Below are positions 1 to 8,891 of a stretch of DNA of 22,576 nt, piece by piece. Made by a program: the position numbers and the translations under genes. Position 1 is the first letter of the stretch, and each line of letters starts with the position of its first letter. The DNA lies in the IMG/VR virus record IMGVR_UViG_3300022860_000006, positions 1-22,576 of that record. One strand, given 5' to 3'. The notes beneath the pieces were generated by a model. It searched no databases. It saw nothing but the letters and a program-made list of their open reading frames with translations, and was not told the DNA's origin. This DNA is from a virus.

Positions 1-687
1 GATCTTGTTTACCTTTTCTTTTTCTTCCTGTTCTGCTACACCCAAAGATAATTTATTATCTTTATACGTCTGATAGTTTGGATTTTTCATTGTACTTATA
101 TCAGAGTTATTTAATAATGTGTCTGATTGTAATCTTGATCTATCATATGCCTGTTGATATGGATTATTAGCTATTTTACCTTCATTTGATAATGCACCTG
201 ATTGTAATCTTGATTTATCATATGCCTGTTGATATGGATTATTAGCTATTTTGCCTTCATTTACTAATGCATCTGATCTCAATTTAGAATTATCTGATAT
301 AAACTGTGCAGGAGCATTCTTAATACTATTATCCAGTTTCAACATTTTATCAGTATTATCCATTGGGGCTCTATCAATTTCATATCTATTGGTAGTATCC
401 TTTAATTGGTTACCAGATATTACAGCTGCTTCATCTGATGGCATTCTTCTAATACTAGATTCACCTTTTAATCTATTCAATTCTTCCAATGTTGGTAAGT
501 TTCTAGTGTTTGCCTTTGCAAGTTGACTTTTATATATAGAACTATTCCTATCTTCTTCTTCCAATACTGAAACATTTCTAGTGTTTGCTTTAGCTAATTG
601 GTTTTTATATATGGCTTCATTTATAGCCTGTGGTGATAGTCTTATCCCAGCATCTCTGAGCGCATCAAAATAATTATTCCAACCCAT
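1..687 (-). CDS. Probable internal virion/ejection protein built of 25-residue repeats (3' end off the window)
   Basis: The reading frame starts at ATG 687 behind a GGAGG site and stays open to the left edge, giving 229 visible residues without a stop. The protein is hydrophilic, rich in Asn, Lys, Gln and Ser, and repetitive. Residues near the N-terminus repeat QLAKANTRN twice, and a later stretch repeats NEGKIANNPYQQAYD twice, both with a 25-residue period. No signal peptide or membrane segment is visible. It begins 14 bp after the end of the ejection-like gene at 702-1934 and has the same Asn/Gln-rich character. In P22-like phages the genes after the gp10-type hub encode proteins ejected with the DNA, so that role is inferred from position and composition. 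No catalytic domain is visible in this part; one could lie beyond the edge. Confidence 0.6.
   Translation of the reverse strand, partial: MGWNNYFDALRDAGIRLSPQAINEAIYKNQLAKANTRNVSVLEEEDRNSSIYKSQLAKANTRNLPTLEELNRLKGESSIRRMPSDEAAVISGNQLKDTTNRYEIDRAPMDNTDKMLKLDNSIKNAPAQFISDNSKLRSDALVNEGKIANNPYQQAYDKSRLQSGALSNEGKIANNPYQQAYDRSRLQSDTLLNNSDISTMKNPNYQTYKDNKLSLGVAEQEEKEKVNKI
123..272. repeat. 75-bp tandem repeat inside the left-edge gene
   Basis: Two nearly identical 75-bp units start at 123 and 198, each opening with ctgattgtaatcttgat on the plus strand, and a diverged third begins at 273. They encode the 25-residue NEGKIANNPYQQAYD repeat. A separate pair in the same gene (starting at 501 and 576) also has a 75-bp period, so the gene seems to have grown by duplication of a 25-codon unit. 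Confidence 0.85.
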
Positions 688-701
688 GTTTAAATCCTCC
701 C

Positions 702-1934
702 TTATGCACCCAGATATTGATTTTGATTTTTATTCCATTCATTATTAGCAGCACCAAATATAGTACCAAGATTACTGAACATATTGGTATTGTTATATGA
801 ATTAGCACCTGCAGTATTTCCAGCATTATCATATATGGTATTACCCATCTTCTGACCGGCACCTGTTACAGGTTGACTTATTGCAGTTGTTAATAATTGA
901 TTAGACCAATCATTTTGAACATCCTGATTATTAGTAAGTTGATTACCATAAATATTTGATATATTTTTATAATAATTTTGATCATTATTAATTAGGCTAT
1001 TTAAATTATTAGTGTTTAAATTAGTAATATCTTGACCCATAGATTGTGTAGATCCGGCAGTTTTATCACCTAAACCAGTATAAATACCAGATACATTTCT
1101 ACCTTGATTCATATATAAGTCTGCTTCTTGAGTTCCTAATCTATTATAATTATCCAATGTATTCTGATTTAAATTGTTACCAACTTGTTCGGTGTTTAAT
1201 CCAGAACCAACTAAACCGCTTAATTCGCCACTCCTAGCCCTTTCTAATTCAGCAAGTTGTAAAGCTCTATTATAATCATCTTGTTCATTCTGAAGTGCTA
1301 ATGCGGTTGATATCTCTCTATTCTGATTCAATCCTTCACTGGAATTAAACTCACCCCTTGCAAGTAACTGTCTATTCATCTGTTCTTGTGCTTGTCTTTC
1401 TCTTTCGGCATATGCTGCATCATTATCATAATTCAATACTGGATTTGATAAATTACCTATTCTATTCTGTATGGCATCTCTATATGGATTAACTGCATTA
1501 CCAGTATTATCATTTATACCCGTATCAAAATTATTCCTTAATGATGATAAAGCATTTTGTAAAGAACTATCTTGTGTATTTAAAGCATTTCCATATTGAT
1601 CAGTTAATTGACCTTGAGCATCTTTATAATAACCTTCAAATTGATCTGTTATTTGATTTGCTGGATCAGCATATGCATCATTATATGCTTGATTCCTTTG
1701 TGATTCTAAATTTCTTTGGTAATTAAAAATATCACTGGAATTATTTAATCTATAATCTCTTGCAATATTTACAGCATTAACTCCCTGATTCATGTATGCC
1801 TTCGCATCATTATATGCTTGCTGTTGAGCTGCTGCATTAGCTGCTGCTGCATTTTCGGCTGCTCTATCTGCCTTTTTACTACCAAATATAGAACCTATTG
1901 CACTTATTGCTGTTGGTACCCATGCTAAACTCAT
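702..1934 (-). CDS. Probable DNA ejection / internal virion protein (P22 gp7/gp20-like by position)
   Basis: This 410-residue protein starts at ATG 1934 behind AAGGAGG. Residues about 4-18 form a short hydrophobic, Gly/Ala-containing helix (AWVPTAISAIGSIFG). An Ala/Gln-rich helix follows (ENAAAANAAAQQQAY), then a long Asn/Gln/Tyr-rich body with little hydrophobic core. Such a short N-terminal amphipathic segment before a polar helical body is common in podovirus ejection proteins and tail-needle-associated proteins. The gene lies downstream of the gp10-like hub gene, where P22-like phages keep gp26, gp14, gp7, gp20 and gp16. The role is inferred from position and composition; no catalytic motif is visible. 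It would be transcribed from the 23-bp element at 2262-2284. Confidence 0.55.
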   Translation of the reverse strand: MSLAWVPTAISAIGSIFGSKKADRAAENAAAANAAAQQQAYNDAKAYMNQGVNAVNIARDYRLNNSSDIFNYQRNLESQRNQAYNDAYADPANQITDQFEGYYKDAQGQLTDQYGNALNTQDSSLQNALSSLRNNFDTGINDNTGNAVNPYRDAIQNRIGNLSNPVLNYDNDAAYAERERQAQEQMNRQLLARGEFNSSEGLNQNREISTALALQNEQDDYNRALQLAELERARSGELSGLVGSGLNTEQVGNNLNQNTLDNYNRLGTQEADLYMNQGRNVSGIYTGLGDKTAGSTQSMGQDITNLNTNNLNSLINNDQNYYKNISNIYGNQLTNNQDVQNDWSNQLLTTAISQPVTGAGQKMGNTIYDNAGNTAGANSYNNTNMFSNLGTIFGAANNEWNKNQNQYLGA

Positions 1935-1948
1935 ATTAATCCTCCTTA

Positions 1949-2158
1949 TTATCCGGAAATAGTATCTTTTAAAACCCAGACCCCAGACTCTTTTCTATAA
2001 GTCTTTAAATCTGCACCATCTACATTTACTTTATACGACCCATCTTCTGAAGGATTACCATAATACTTTGTATCTGAATAAAATAAATTAATTAGATTAT
2101 TCATAAAGATATTTACCTGATTATTCTTCTTAAACTCATCTGGTATATTTAATATCAT
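1949..2158 (-). CDS. Small hypothetical protein, first gene after a 23-bp promoter-like element
   Basis: The gene encodes 69 residues and starts at ATG 2158 with AGAGGT about eight bases upstream. The protein has an N-terminal helix-like part (PDEFKKNNQVNIFMNNLINLF) and a C-terminal part that could form a small beta structure ending in WVLKDTISG. There is no signal peptide, Cys cluster or known motif. It begins 104 bp downstream of the 23-bp element at 2262-2284 and ends 14 bp before the ejection-like gene, so it is probably co-transcribed with the virion genes. I do not recognise a family. Confidence 0.7.
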   Translation of the reverse strand: MILNIPDEFKKNNQVNIFMNNLINLFYSDTKYYGNPSEDGSYKVNVDGADLKTYRKESGVWVLKDTISG

Positions 2159-2261
2159 ATTTTTACCTCTTTTAAATAGACGTGAAATACCATATTACCT
2201 ATTTGGATGTAGTATCCTATTACTTAATTGTAACATATATTTATATATATGGCATCCACGT

Positions 2262-2284
2262 CATATTTTGTTCCAAGTTATTTT
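2262..2284 (-). promoter_or_regulatory. 23-bp conserved element, copy C (putative late promoter)
   Basis: Read on the minus strand, the element begins AAAATA, has ACTTGGAAC in the middle and ends AAAATATG. It matches the copies at 14238-14260 and 19244-19266 at all 23 positions. Its first two bases on the minus strand (2284, 2283) are the last two bases of the stop codon of the gp10-like gene. About 12-20 bases downstream comes a TATATATAAAT tract that could be a -10 region. The next gene starts 104 bp downstream. No gene-coding reason explains the identity, so I read it as a phage-specific promoter or activator site. Confidence 0.65.
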
Positions 2285-4334
2285 ATAATTGTCTGTTAGT
2301 TATATCTATTGTTTCATATATTTTATCAATGGAAAACTTAATTGGATATAAACATCTGATCTCATATTGTCTGGAACTATATCTACCCAAGTTTCTTAAA
2401 TATGAATAGAATCCATCTGAATCCTGTTGTATCTCCATTGATATCCAGTTAGACCAATCGGAACCATTATTACGGAATCTTAATTCAAAATCAGCTCCTG
2501 GGTTTATATAATTTACATAATCTCTATCCAGTTTAATTTTTAATAACCTTGATACTTTATAATTTGGCGTTCCATGATCTAACCAAGATGTTACCTTATT
2601 AAATACTATTGGATATGAACTCAATCTATTAATTCTAAAAGCATTCTTTTGTGATTCAGCAGTTACTGTTATGAGTATAGTATCAACACCTGCAACATCA
2701 AACTCATGTGATTTAATATTTGCCGTTATGAACCCACCTGCTGATGATACGATTCCACCAGCTCTAGTTAATGTACATGTAGAACCGATTGGACCAGTAT
2801 ATGGGTTATATAATTCTAATTTAAAATTATATGCAGATGGTGTACCATAATAATAATATGGAAAATAATTCTCGGCAGGCGGGCTAGTCTTTTCATACCA
2901 TACTTCAAATAGTTTATTAATAGCACCACCATTAATATTAAACTTAATCTCACCAACATCTGTACCAGTACCGCCACTAACGCATTCAACTTCATATCTT
3001 TTATTGAAATTGGAACTAGCATCTGTTGAAGTTCTTTCTGTTACTAAATTATCAGAACCAAAATCATTATAACTTACATCAAATGTAGTCTCTGATTGAT
3101 CTGCCCTGAATATTGCATTACCTTGATATGTATGATTCTTTCCATTAACCATAGATAAATCAATACCATCCCATGGTTCAATACCAGCTTCCATATCATC
3201 TTCATCATAATATTGTACAGTTGGTGTTTCTATTTCAATATTGTCATCTACTTCACCATCTGGATTTAGTTTATATAAAGCAATGGATGAATTACTTACG
3301 CCCAAGATATCAGGTTCCGAAATGAAATATCTACCACCAAACTCAGTTCTTACACCATTAGAATAATTGGACCATTTTAACCATCCATTATCATTTATAG
3401 CATATACATATGTGGTATCTTCATTTGGAATGGTGAGTATATAAAACTTTAATCCATTAATATTAATTATATCTGCATATGAATCTGTAAAATCCAATGA
3501 TGATAATTCATTATCTATTAATAGTGATAATGATTTGAAATTAGTGTTAGCAATGGCATATACATGTTTATCAGAACCAAGATAATAAATAATCCCATCT
3601 AATTCCTGGATAGTATCTGTATAAGTACATCCAGTATTTAAAACTCCCCCAGATATTCTTGAAAATGGTGTGGCATCATTATACCAAAGTTCTACACTGG
3701 AAGTACAGAATCCATATATCATAGAGTTTGAAACTATTATAGATGTTACATTATCGGGTTTACCTTCAAATGAATAATAATCTCCAGACCATGTGATCGG
3801 TGAATTTATACCGGCAGTAGCATCTGAAAAGTACCATTTGTTATTTGTTTTATCCAGTGCCAATATATAATTATCTATATATGCAAGTACATCCACTGTA
3901 GTTGGAGCATCAGCATCGGTTACATATGCACTAGGAACACCAGTTGAACCGGCCCAGTTTAACATCCTTCCACCATTTGCCATGTTTACATATGTAGAAT
4001 TACTTGCAAAATAAACTTTATTAGTAACATTTAATGTTATACCACCTGATATATCTGTTATTTCATATTCCTCATCATTAATTTTATCAAATTGATATGC
4101 AACTCCATTTATAACACCAATTACTATATCTTTAGCTTCCCAATAATATAATCCATTGATAATTCCAGAGGAGGTATCATAATATTTACATTGCAAAGCT
4201 GGTCTATTTGTATTTACCTTTAATATATCTATAATAATATCAAATGCAGATGATACATAAGCACCTTTATTTGCTTTATCATCGGTATTTTCTAGTAAAT
4301 AACCATTGATAGGTATTTGAACTGTTTTTCTCAT
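2283..4334 (-). CDS. P22 gp10-like packaged-DNA stabilisation / tail hub protein
   Basis: This 683-residue protein starts at ATG 4334 after AGAGGAG. It is largely beta structure with repeating aromatic and Gly-containing strands, as in the propeller-like tail hub proteins. The stretch SSVELWYNDATPFSRISGG at about residues 213-231, followed by VLNTGC, resembles the conserved core of the P22 gp10 (packaged DNA stabilisation) family, where a 'S-x-E-x-[WY]-Y-N ... PF-x-R' pattern is typical. In that family the protein sits below the portal and the gp4 adaptor and closes the channel. The gene lies downstream of the gp4-like gene, as in P22, although small and fibre genes intervene. At 683 residues it is longer than P22 gp10 (about 470), and residues about 400-683 may be an added receptor or tail module. 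Its stop codon overlaps the 23-bp element. Confidence 0.75.
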   Translation of the reverse strand: MRKTVQIPINGYLLENTDDKANKGAYVSSAFDIIIDILKVNTNRPALQCKYYDTSSGIINGLYYWEAKDIVIGVINGVAYQFDKINDEEYEITDISGGITLNVTNKVYFASNSTYVNMANGGRMLNWAGSTGVPSAYVTDADAPTTVDVLAYIDNYILALDKTNNKWYFSDATAGINSPITWSGDYYSFEGKPDNVTSIIVSNSMIYGFCTSSVELWYNDATPFSRISGGVLNTGCTYTDTIQELDGIIYYLGSDKHVYAIANTNFKSLSLLIDNELSSLDFTDSYADIININGLKFYILTIPNEDTTYVYAINDNGWLKWSNYSNGVRTEFGGRYFISEPDILGVSNSSIALYKLNPDGEVDDNIEIETPTVQYYDEDDMEAGIEPWDGIDLSMVNGKNHTYQGNAIFRADQSETTFDVSYNDFGSDNLVTERTSTDASSNFNKRYEVECVSGGTGTDVGEIKFNINGGAINKLFEVWYEKTSPPAENYFPYYYYGTPSAYNFKLELYNPYTGPIGSTCTLTRAGGIVSSAGGFITANIKSHEFDVAGVDTILITVTAESQKNAFRINRLSSYPIVFNKVTSWLDHGTPNYKVSRLLKIKLDRDYVNYINPGADFELRFRNNGSDWSNWISMEIQQDSDGFYSYLRNLGRYSSRQYEIRCLYPIKFSIDKIYETIDITNRQL

Positions 4335-4351
4335 GATAACTCCTCTGTTAT

Positions 4352-4732
4352 TTACTCTACATCAGGATATAATTCTTGTATTGCTACTCTTTTAGCTAAC
4401 CATGATGCCTTTAATGCTTCTAGTTTTGGATCATTGGAAAACTCATAAGAAGATAATACAGTAAGCATTGGGTCGCATTCTTCCATATAAGCATCTGCTC
4501 TCTTCTCTGCTGGGGTCCTTACATCCATTTCTTCTATCTCTTCAGCTGTCTTCAATACTATCTCTGAATCAACTATCTTTCTATGATTAGCTGGTGCATT
4601 GTTAACTTCATCTGAGATTACCGGGTTAATTAATACTCCTGGAATATTTGTATATTTTGGAGTATCTGCTGAATGAATGATTACTACACTGGAAACTACA
4701 CCATTTACTTCGGGATATGCTATGTTACTCAA
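4352..4732 (-). CDS. Hypothetical protein between the second lectin-like gene and the hub gene
   Basis: The frame encodes 126 residues. The most credible start is TTG at 4732, seven bases after GGAGGTG; no ATG in this frame has a comparable site upstream. The N-terminal half has short beta-like stretches (VVSSVVIIHS, GVLINPVISDE). The C-terminal half is charged and helical, with EEIEEMDVRTPAEKRADAY and a final helix KLEALKASWLAKR. It has no signal peptide, unlike the fibre and lectin-like genes just upstream, and ends 18 bp before the hub gene. In this position it could be a fibre chaperone or a tail assembly factor, but nothing in the sequence shows that. Confidence 0.7.
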   Translation of the reverse strand: MSNIAYPEVNGVVSSVVIIHSADTPKYTNIPGVLINPVISDEVNNAPANHRKIVDSEIVLKTAEEIEEMDVRTPAEKRADAYMEECDPMLTVLSSYEFSNDPKLEALKASWLAKRVAIQELYPDVE

Positions 4733-4772
4733 TTTACACCTCCAAGGCTTTTTATTAATATTATTTTATACA

Positions 4773-5780
4773 TTATCGTCTCCTCTTTTGACCATTATTA
4801 AAATATGTGTCATGAGCATTATATGTTATTGTTTTTCCTTCATAAGCTCTAATAAGATCAGGTTTATATGGGTTAGTTCTTTGAGTTGTTGGTGATGTGA
4901 AGTTATTAAAAGTTAAAGGTGTAGTTGATGAATATGGTGGAATTATATTTGTCCATGATGAATTAGATGTTACCTTTCTTCTTTTATATTGTGTTTCTGC
5001 ACTTAATCCACCAACAGAAAACTCAGGAGTACTACCACCCCATACATTTTGGTCAGCAATTGGAGTTGCTAATGTTAAAAATGGAACTTGACTACCATGA
5101 CCAGCCCTTAACATTCTATATAATGAATCATGGTTTTTAATTCCATCTTCATTTGATGAGCCAAGTATAACCCATTCTTTCATTGCGCCTGAAAAATTAC
5201 AAGATTGAACTCCCTGAAATAAATTTAAAAATGTAATATTATCTCTACATAAAACATTATAAGTTGAAGATGTAAGTGTATGATAGAATACTTCTGGGGT
5301 ATAATTATCCATATACATGGTACATTTAACGTTAGAAGATGCTTGATGTAATTCAAATGCAATTGCGAAATCATGGGATTTACCATCACCAAGAGTAATT
5401 TTATTATCTGATTCATAACTTTGTAATGCAGAATCTTGCGTATCTATTGTTGTCATAAAATGACCTTCAGCACCGTGAGTACCAGCAACTGATGATATTG
5501 CTAATCTTTGGTATGTGTAACTTTGATAACCATAAGTATTTAATAATATATGACCATAAATACTGGAACCACTATATACACTATCCAATCTAAACTTACA
5601 ATACATAAATAATGTTTTACTCCTACCTAACCCTAATGCACCATATTGATAATATTGTGCTGCACCTTGTGTATCAGTTAGAGTTATTTTATCAGTAACA
5701 GCAGTAGTTGCAGTGTATTCATATTCTGCAATACATGGACTTAAACTAAATAATAATATAAAAATTATTATATATTTCAT
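4773..5780 (-). CDS. Secreted or virion lectin-like protein (LamG/ConA-like), second cassette
   Basis: I place the start at ATG 5780 behind GGGAGG, one base after the stop of the fibre gene, giving 335 residues. A five-residue longer start upstream has no better site. Residues 1-18 (MKYIIIFILLFSLSPCIA) are a clear Sec-type signal peptide. The body is rich in alternating hydrophobic and aromatic strands (LFMYCKFRLDS, HDFAIAFEL, VKCTMYMDNY), as in LamG/concanavalin-like beta-sandwich domains. A Ser/Thr-rich tail follows and the protein ends in KRRR. It resembles the protein of 9161-10012 in layout: signal peptide, beta-sandwich, Arg-rich C-terminus, and position directly after a fibre. Carbohydrate binding is inferred from fold appearance only. 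Confidence 0.6.
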   Translation of the reverse strand: MKYIIIFILLFSLSPCIAEYEYTATTAVTDKITLTDTQGAAQYYQYGALGLGRSKTLFMYCKFRLDSVYSGSSIYGHILLNTYGYQSYTYQRLAISSVAGTHGAEGHFMTTIDTQDSALQSYESDNKITLGDGKSHDFAIAFELHQASSNVKCTMYMDNYTPEVFYHTLTSSTYNVLCRDNITFLNLFQGVQSCNFSGAMKEWVILGSSNEDGIKNHDSLYRMLRAGHGSQVPFLTLATPIADQNVWGGSTPEFSVGGLSAETQYKRRKVTSNSSWTNIIPPYSSTTPLTFNNFTSPTTQRTNPYKPDLIRAYEGKTITYNAHDTYFNNGQKRRR

Positions 5781-5781
5781 A

Positions 5782-7206
5782 TTAATTCCTCCCAAGTCTT
5801 ACTCTCATTGAAGTTAATTTAAAATCACCAGGCATTGTATCTGTAGCTGGGTCTCTTCTCAATCTAAACTGGATATCATCACCATCTGCCCATGATGGAG
5901 TAAATGTTATTGTTATTTTAGTTGTTTTATAATTAGTTGAATTAATAGTAGTTGCACTGGAAGAGTTTACAGTTGCTGAATAATTAGTTGTTAATGCAGT
6001 TGTGCTATTATATGGACTATGATATAAATCAAACTTTACATTTCCAGATGTAGAATATGTTGAATACCCTATAACCTCAACTATAACTGAACCATTATTC
6101 CAATCTGTTGGTACTGCAAATGTTCCTTGTAAATATTCTGGATATGTATCATCAAACCTATGGAAATATATTCTATTATATGTGCCACTATCATAATCTA
6201 GTGGAGCCAACTCATAAGTTACACCATCTGGATAATCAAAACTCCCAGCTACCAAGTTTATCATCTTTTCTGGTTTAGAAGCTGTTACCCATGAAGGATT
6301 AGAACCTGCACCATTAGTTTTTAGTAATTGACCAGAAGTTCCATATCCTAATACAACCCATGCCGAACCATTGTAATATAAAATATCACCTTGAGTTCCA
6401 GATGGTAAACCAGAAGGAGCAGTTACCCATGATGGGGCAGCAGCACCATTAGCTTGAAGTACATAATTTGCAGTTCCTGCTGGTAATCTATCCCAGTCTG
6501 TACCATCAAAATATATAATATCTCCTGTTGCAGCACTTGAATCAATACTATTTTTAACACCCCATAAACTTGATAATGTCGTTTTCTTAATATAATAATT
6601 ATTTGATACATATTTTAAACTATAAAAATCATCTGTTGAAGCTGTTAATGGGTCATTAGATGGGTCTACATATACATCTTGAATATCTGTTAATTCTGCC
6701 AATGATTTAACTGCCCATGTTGGGTTAGAACTTACACCATTAGTTTGTAATACATATCCAGAAGTTGCAGGCGCAAGGCCAACTAAATCACCAGCTGAAT
6801 CTCTATAAGAAATGGTTCCTTGATCTGTTGATATATTTACATCACCAACATCATTAATTTCAGTTATGGTTGTTCCACCACTTGATGAAGCTGTAACTGG
6901 ATCAGTATCCATGATAGTAACTAAATCTCTATCTTTTATAATAATCCTATAAGTTCCATCTATATAAATTATCCTTCTTCCAGTACCATCTAATGAAACC
7001 GGCTGTGATATTACAGTTGAACCATTATCTGAATATACATCTTTCTCAGTTGTTGTACCTGATTCATAAAAATATAATTTACCAAAGGAATTAACCTTTC
7101 CATATTGATTATTGATCCCTGTATATGACGGCATGAATAAGGATGCACTGTAACCTATTGTAGTGAATAATATTAATATAATTGTTGCTATTGTCTTTCT
7201 AAACAT
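5782..7206 (-). CDS. Tail fibre protein with Sec-type signal peptide, second cassette
   Basis: The start is ATG 7206, eight bases after GGAGGATG, one base past the stop of the gp4-like gene, giving 474 residues. Residues 1-20 are a signal-peptide-like segment (MFRKTIATIILILFTTIGYS). Next comes a domain well known from phage tail fibres, with GKLYFYESGTTTEKDVYSD and later GTYRIIIKDRD (about residues 35-95). The middle has repeats of the form 'YVLQTNG...PTWA' and 'YVLQANG...PSWV', typical of fibre shafts. The C-terminal ~150 residues, from SFDYPDG to the end, form a beta-rich domain also found at the end of the fibre at 10028-11620, likely the receptor-binding or trimerisation tip. A fibre role is well supported; the signal peptide is unusual for a virion protein. 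Confidence 0.8.
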   Translation of the reverse strand: MFRKTIATIILILFTTIGYSASLFMPSYTGINNQYGKVNSFGKLYFYESGTTTEKDVYSDNGSTVISQPVSLDGTGRRIIYIDGTYRIIIKDRDLVTIMDTDPVTASSSGGTTITEINDVGDVNISTDQGTISYRDSAGDLVGLAPATSGYVLQTNGVSSNPTWAVKSLAELTDIQDVYVDPSNDPLTASTDDFYSLKYVSNNYYIKKTTLSSLWGVKNSIDSSAATGDIIYFDGTDWDRLPAGTANYVLQANGAAAPSWVTAPSGLPSGTQGDILYYNGSAWVVLGYGTSGQLLKTNGAGSNPSWVTASKPEKMINLVAGSFDYPDGVTYELAPLDYDSGTYNRIYFHRFDDTYPEYLQGTFAVPTDWNNGSVIVEVIGYSTYSTSGNVKFDLYHSPYNSTTALTTNYSATVNSSSATTINSTNYKTTKITITFTPSWADGDDIQFRLRRDPATDTMPGDFKLTSMRVRLGRN

Positions 7207-7207
7207 A

Positions 7208-8416
7208 TTAGCATCCTCCAATGAAGTCAAAATCTGAATCTGTATATTTATATGTTTTATTAAAATCATTCTTTAGTGCACCTAATTTAGTAGATATCAA
7301 CTGGAATGTATTTGTATCAACACCATATAGTATTGCTAGTTCTTGTGCTAATTCATATGATATCAAATGAAACATATCACTAGGGATATTTAAAGTATCA
7401 TCTTCAGATCCTATATTATCAAATCTAATAGTTCTATCAATTTTCAAAGCACCATAAGTATCTATATCATTGATCAATGGATATAACATTATATACTTTT
7501 TATTATTAATGGATTTGATACAATAACTACTAGGTCTTGTACATGTGTTACTTGGATTAAACTTGCCAATATACTCATCAAATGATATTTCATTTATCTT
7601 TTGGATATTATTAGAATCCTTATTTATACTATATACATTATTAATTTTAAATGTATCTGATGGGCGTTCAACTAAATCATATGCATTATAATAAGTATCT
7701 GAATAGTATGGGCCTGCCAATGTTGAAATAGAACCTACTGCCATCCAAACCGATAGAGTTTTTGCTATTGTATAATTGAATCCAGTTGTAACATTTAATA
7801 ATGCATAATAATTCTTATCACTTGGTTTTACTACAATAGTTTCACCACTAGCATATGTTAGCCCAATTTTAGCTATTTCATATGATGTTTCTGATTTTTC
7901 AAAGTATAATTTGTTTAGATCACCTGAATATGGTCTTGCATTTGGTGCATAACTCCCAATATTTGATACTGGGCTAAAGAAATATGTCCCATCGGTATAA
8001 TATTCATTCTTATCTAAAGTCCAGTCAGAAGCCAATGTGCGAGTTCCTGGAGCTATTGTAGTTACTTCATATATTATCCCATTATCAGCTGTAGATGAAT
8101 AACATAAATCACCATCACTATAAATTGTATCATCTGGGTATGTAAGTATTCCCTTATGGGATTTAATACAGTTATAAACATATCCATCTTGACCAATTAC
8201 AGATGATCTAGTTTTAATTTTAGTTATACATTCATTACGATTTGAAATTAATGGGTAATTATTCTGATAACTATTTAATATTAGATTTAATTTATCAATG
8301 GCATCAGATGTCTCTTCACCAGACAATCCCACTCCAGTTGCATATAATCCAGCTGATTTAAACGCATCTTTGATAACCATACCTGCTGTTATGTTGTCCA
8401 ATGAAAAAACATTCAT
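7208..8416 (-). CDS. P22 gp4-like head-tail accessory factor (portal adaptor) with inserted domain
   Basis: This 402-residue protein starts at ATG 8416 after GGAGGT. Its N-terminal helical part (ITAGMVIKDAFKSAGLY, then EETSDAIDKLNLILNSY) matches the pattern of the P22 gp4 family: a first helix, a Gly-containing turn, then a 'D-A-x-x-x-L-N-x-x-L' helix. The C-terminal part (about residues 345-402) has the second helical piece, including YELAQELAILYGVD, also typical. gp4 proteins bind under the portal ring and recruit the hub. Family members are usually about 160-220 residues, so roughly residues 75-330 look like an extra beta-rich insertion. Part of the insertion (DGYVYNCIKSHKG, then TLASDWTL) resembles small carbohydrate-binding repeats of phage tail proteins. 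It precedes the second fibre cassette and lies upstream of the hub gene. Confidence 0.65.
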   Translation of the reverse strand: MNVFSLDNITAGMVIKDAFKSAGLYATGVGLSGEETSDAIDKLNLILNSYQNNYPLISNRNECITKIKTRSSVIGQDGYVYNCIKSHKGILTYPDDTIYSDGDLCYSSTADNGIIYEVTTIAPGTRTLASDWTLDKNEYYTDGTYFFSPVSNIGSYAPNARPYSGDLNKLYFEKSETSYEIAKIGLTYASGETIVVKPSDKNYYALLNVTTGFNYTIAKTLSVWMAVGSISTLAGPYYSDTYYNAYDLVERPSDTFKINNVYSINKDSNNIQKINEISFDEYIGKFNPSNTCTRPSSYCIKSINNKKYIMLYPLINDIDTYGALKIDRTIRFDNIGSEDDTLNIPSDMFHLISYELAQELAILYGVDTNTFQLISTKLGALKNDFNKTYKYTDSDFDFIGGC

Positions 8417-8418
8417 AT

Positions 8419-8670
8419 CTAACCTCCAATTAAATTAGAAATAGATGATAAACCTTTATGAACCAAGATCAATCCATCTTCTATTTTTTTTAGTTCTTGT
8501 TCGTCATCCAATAATGGAATATCTCTACCAATTTTACTTTCTATCTCATCACGTATTTTGATTGATAATGCTTTTCTTTCAGGTTCTGTATCTATCTTGG
8601 TATCTATTTTTGTTATAACGTGACCGGTAAGTGAAACCATAATTGAATATATTATTGATTTATAACTCAT
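8419..8670 (-). CDS. Small protein, paralogue of the 106-aa protein at 14254-14574
   Basis: I choose ATG 8670, which follows AAAGGGG and overlaps the upstream stop codon as ATGA, giving 83 residues. A longer in-frame start at 8730 lies inside the upstream gene and has no good site. The N-terminus has a weakly hydrophobic helix (YKSIIYSIMVSLTG). Residues about 27-65 share a pattern with the protein of 14254-14574: E-(x)-ER-x-A-x-x-I-x-IRDEIE-x-x-x-G-x-DIP-x-x-DD, then a hydrophobic helix. The function of this pair is unknown. One copy sits between portal and scaffold and the other beside the gp4-like gene, so an assembly role is possible but inferred. Confidence 0.75.
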   Translation of the reverse strand: MSYKSIIYSIMVSLTGHVITKIDTKIDTEPERKALSIKIRDEIESKIGRDIPLLDDEQELKKIEDGLILVHKGLSSISNLIGG

Positions 8671-8885
8671 ATAATCCCCTTTACCTTTGCTATGATGCCT
8701 AATATGCTTGCAGCACCAAAACATATCCAATATATTCGATGAACTGATAATATTACTTTATTCCTCTCTGCTATTATACTAACCCGATGTATTTCGCATT
8801 CAGGTTTTGTTATTACTGTTTTCAATTTTTCATCTGTTCTTGATATAAAATCTAATACCTTTTCTTGGAATTCTTGATTTTCCAT
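8667..8885 (-). CDS. Small single-pass membrane protein (possible holin-like)
   Basis: The gene encodes 72 residues and starts at ATG 8885 behind AAAGGAG. Residues 1-45 are charged and helical (FQEKVLDFISRTDEKLK). Residues about 48-66 form one membrane segment (VHRIYWICFGAASILGIIA), followed by the short basic tail KVKGII. A helical N-terminus with one C-terminal membrane helix is a layout seen in XhlA-like haemolysin/holin accessory proteins. I see no conserved motif that would prove it, and no endolysin lies in this window. Its stop overlaps the next start by four bases, so the two are translationally coupled. Confidence 0.6.
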   Translation of the reverse strand: MENQEFQEKVLDFISRTDEKLKTVITKPECEIHRVSIIAERNKVILSVHRIYWICFGAASILGIIAKVKGII

Positions 8886-8891
8886 TTATGA

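Noticed and set aside
7207-7269. Longer start of the second fibre gene at 7269
   Set aside because: The added 21 residues lie inside the gp4-like gene, lack a ribosome site and would bury the signal peptide; ATG 7206 has GGAGG upstream.
8671-8730. Longer start of the 83-aa protein at 8730
   Set aside because: The extension overlaps the membrane-protein gene in another frame and is Cys/His-rich without a ribosome site, while ATG 8670 has AAAGGGG and a four-base stop-start overlap.
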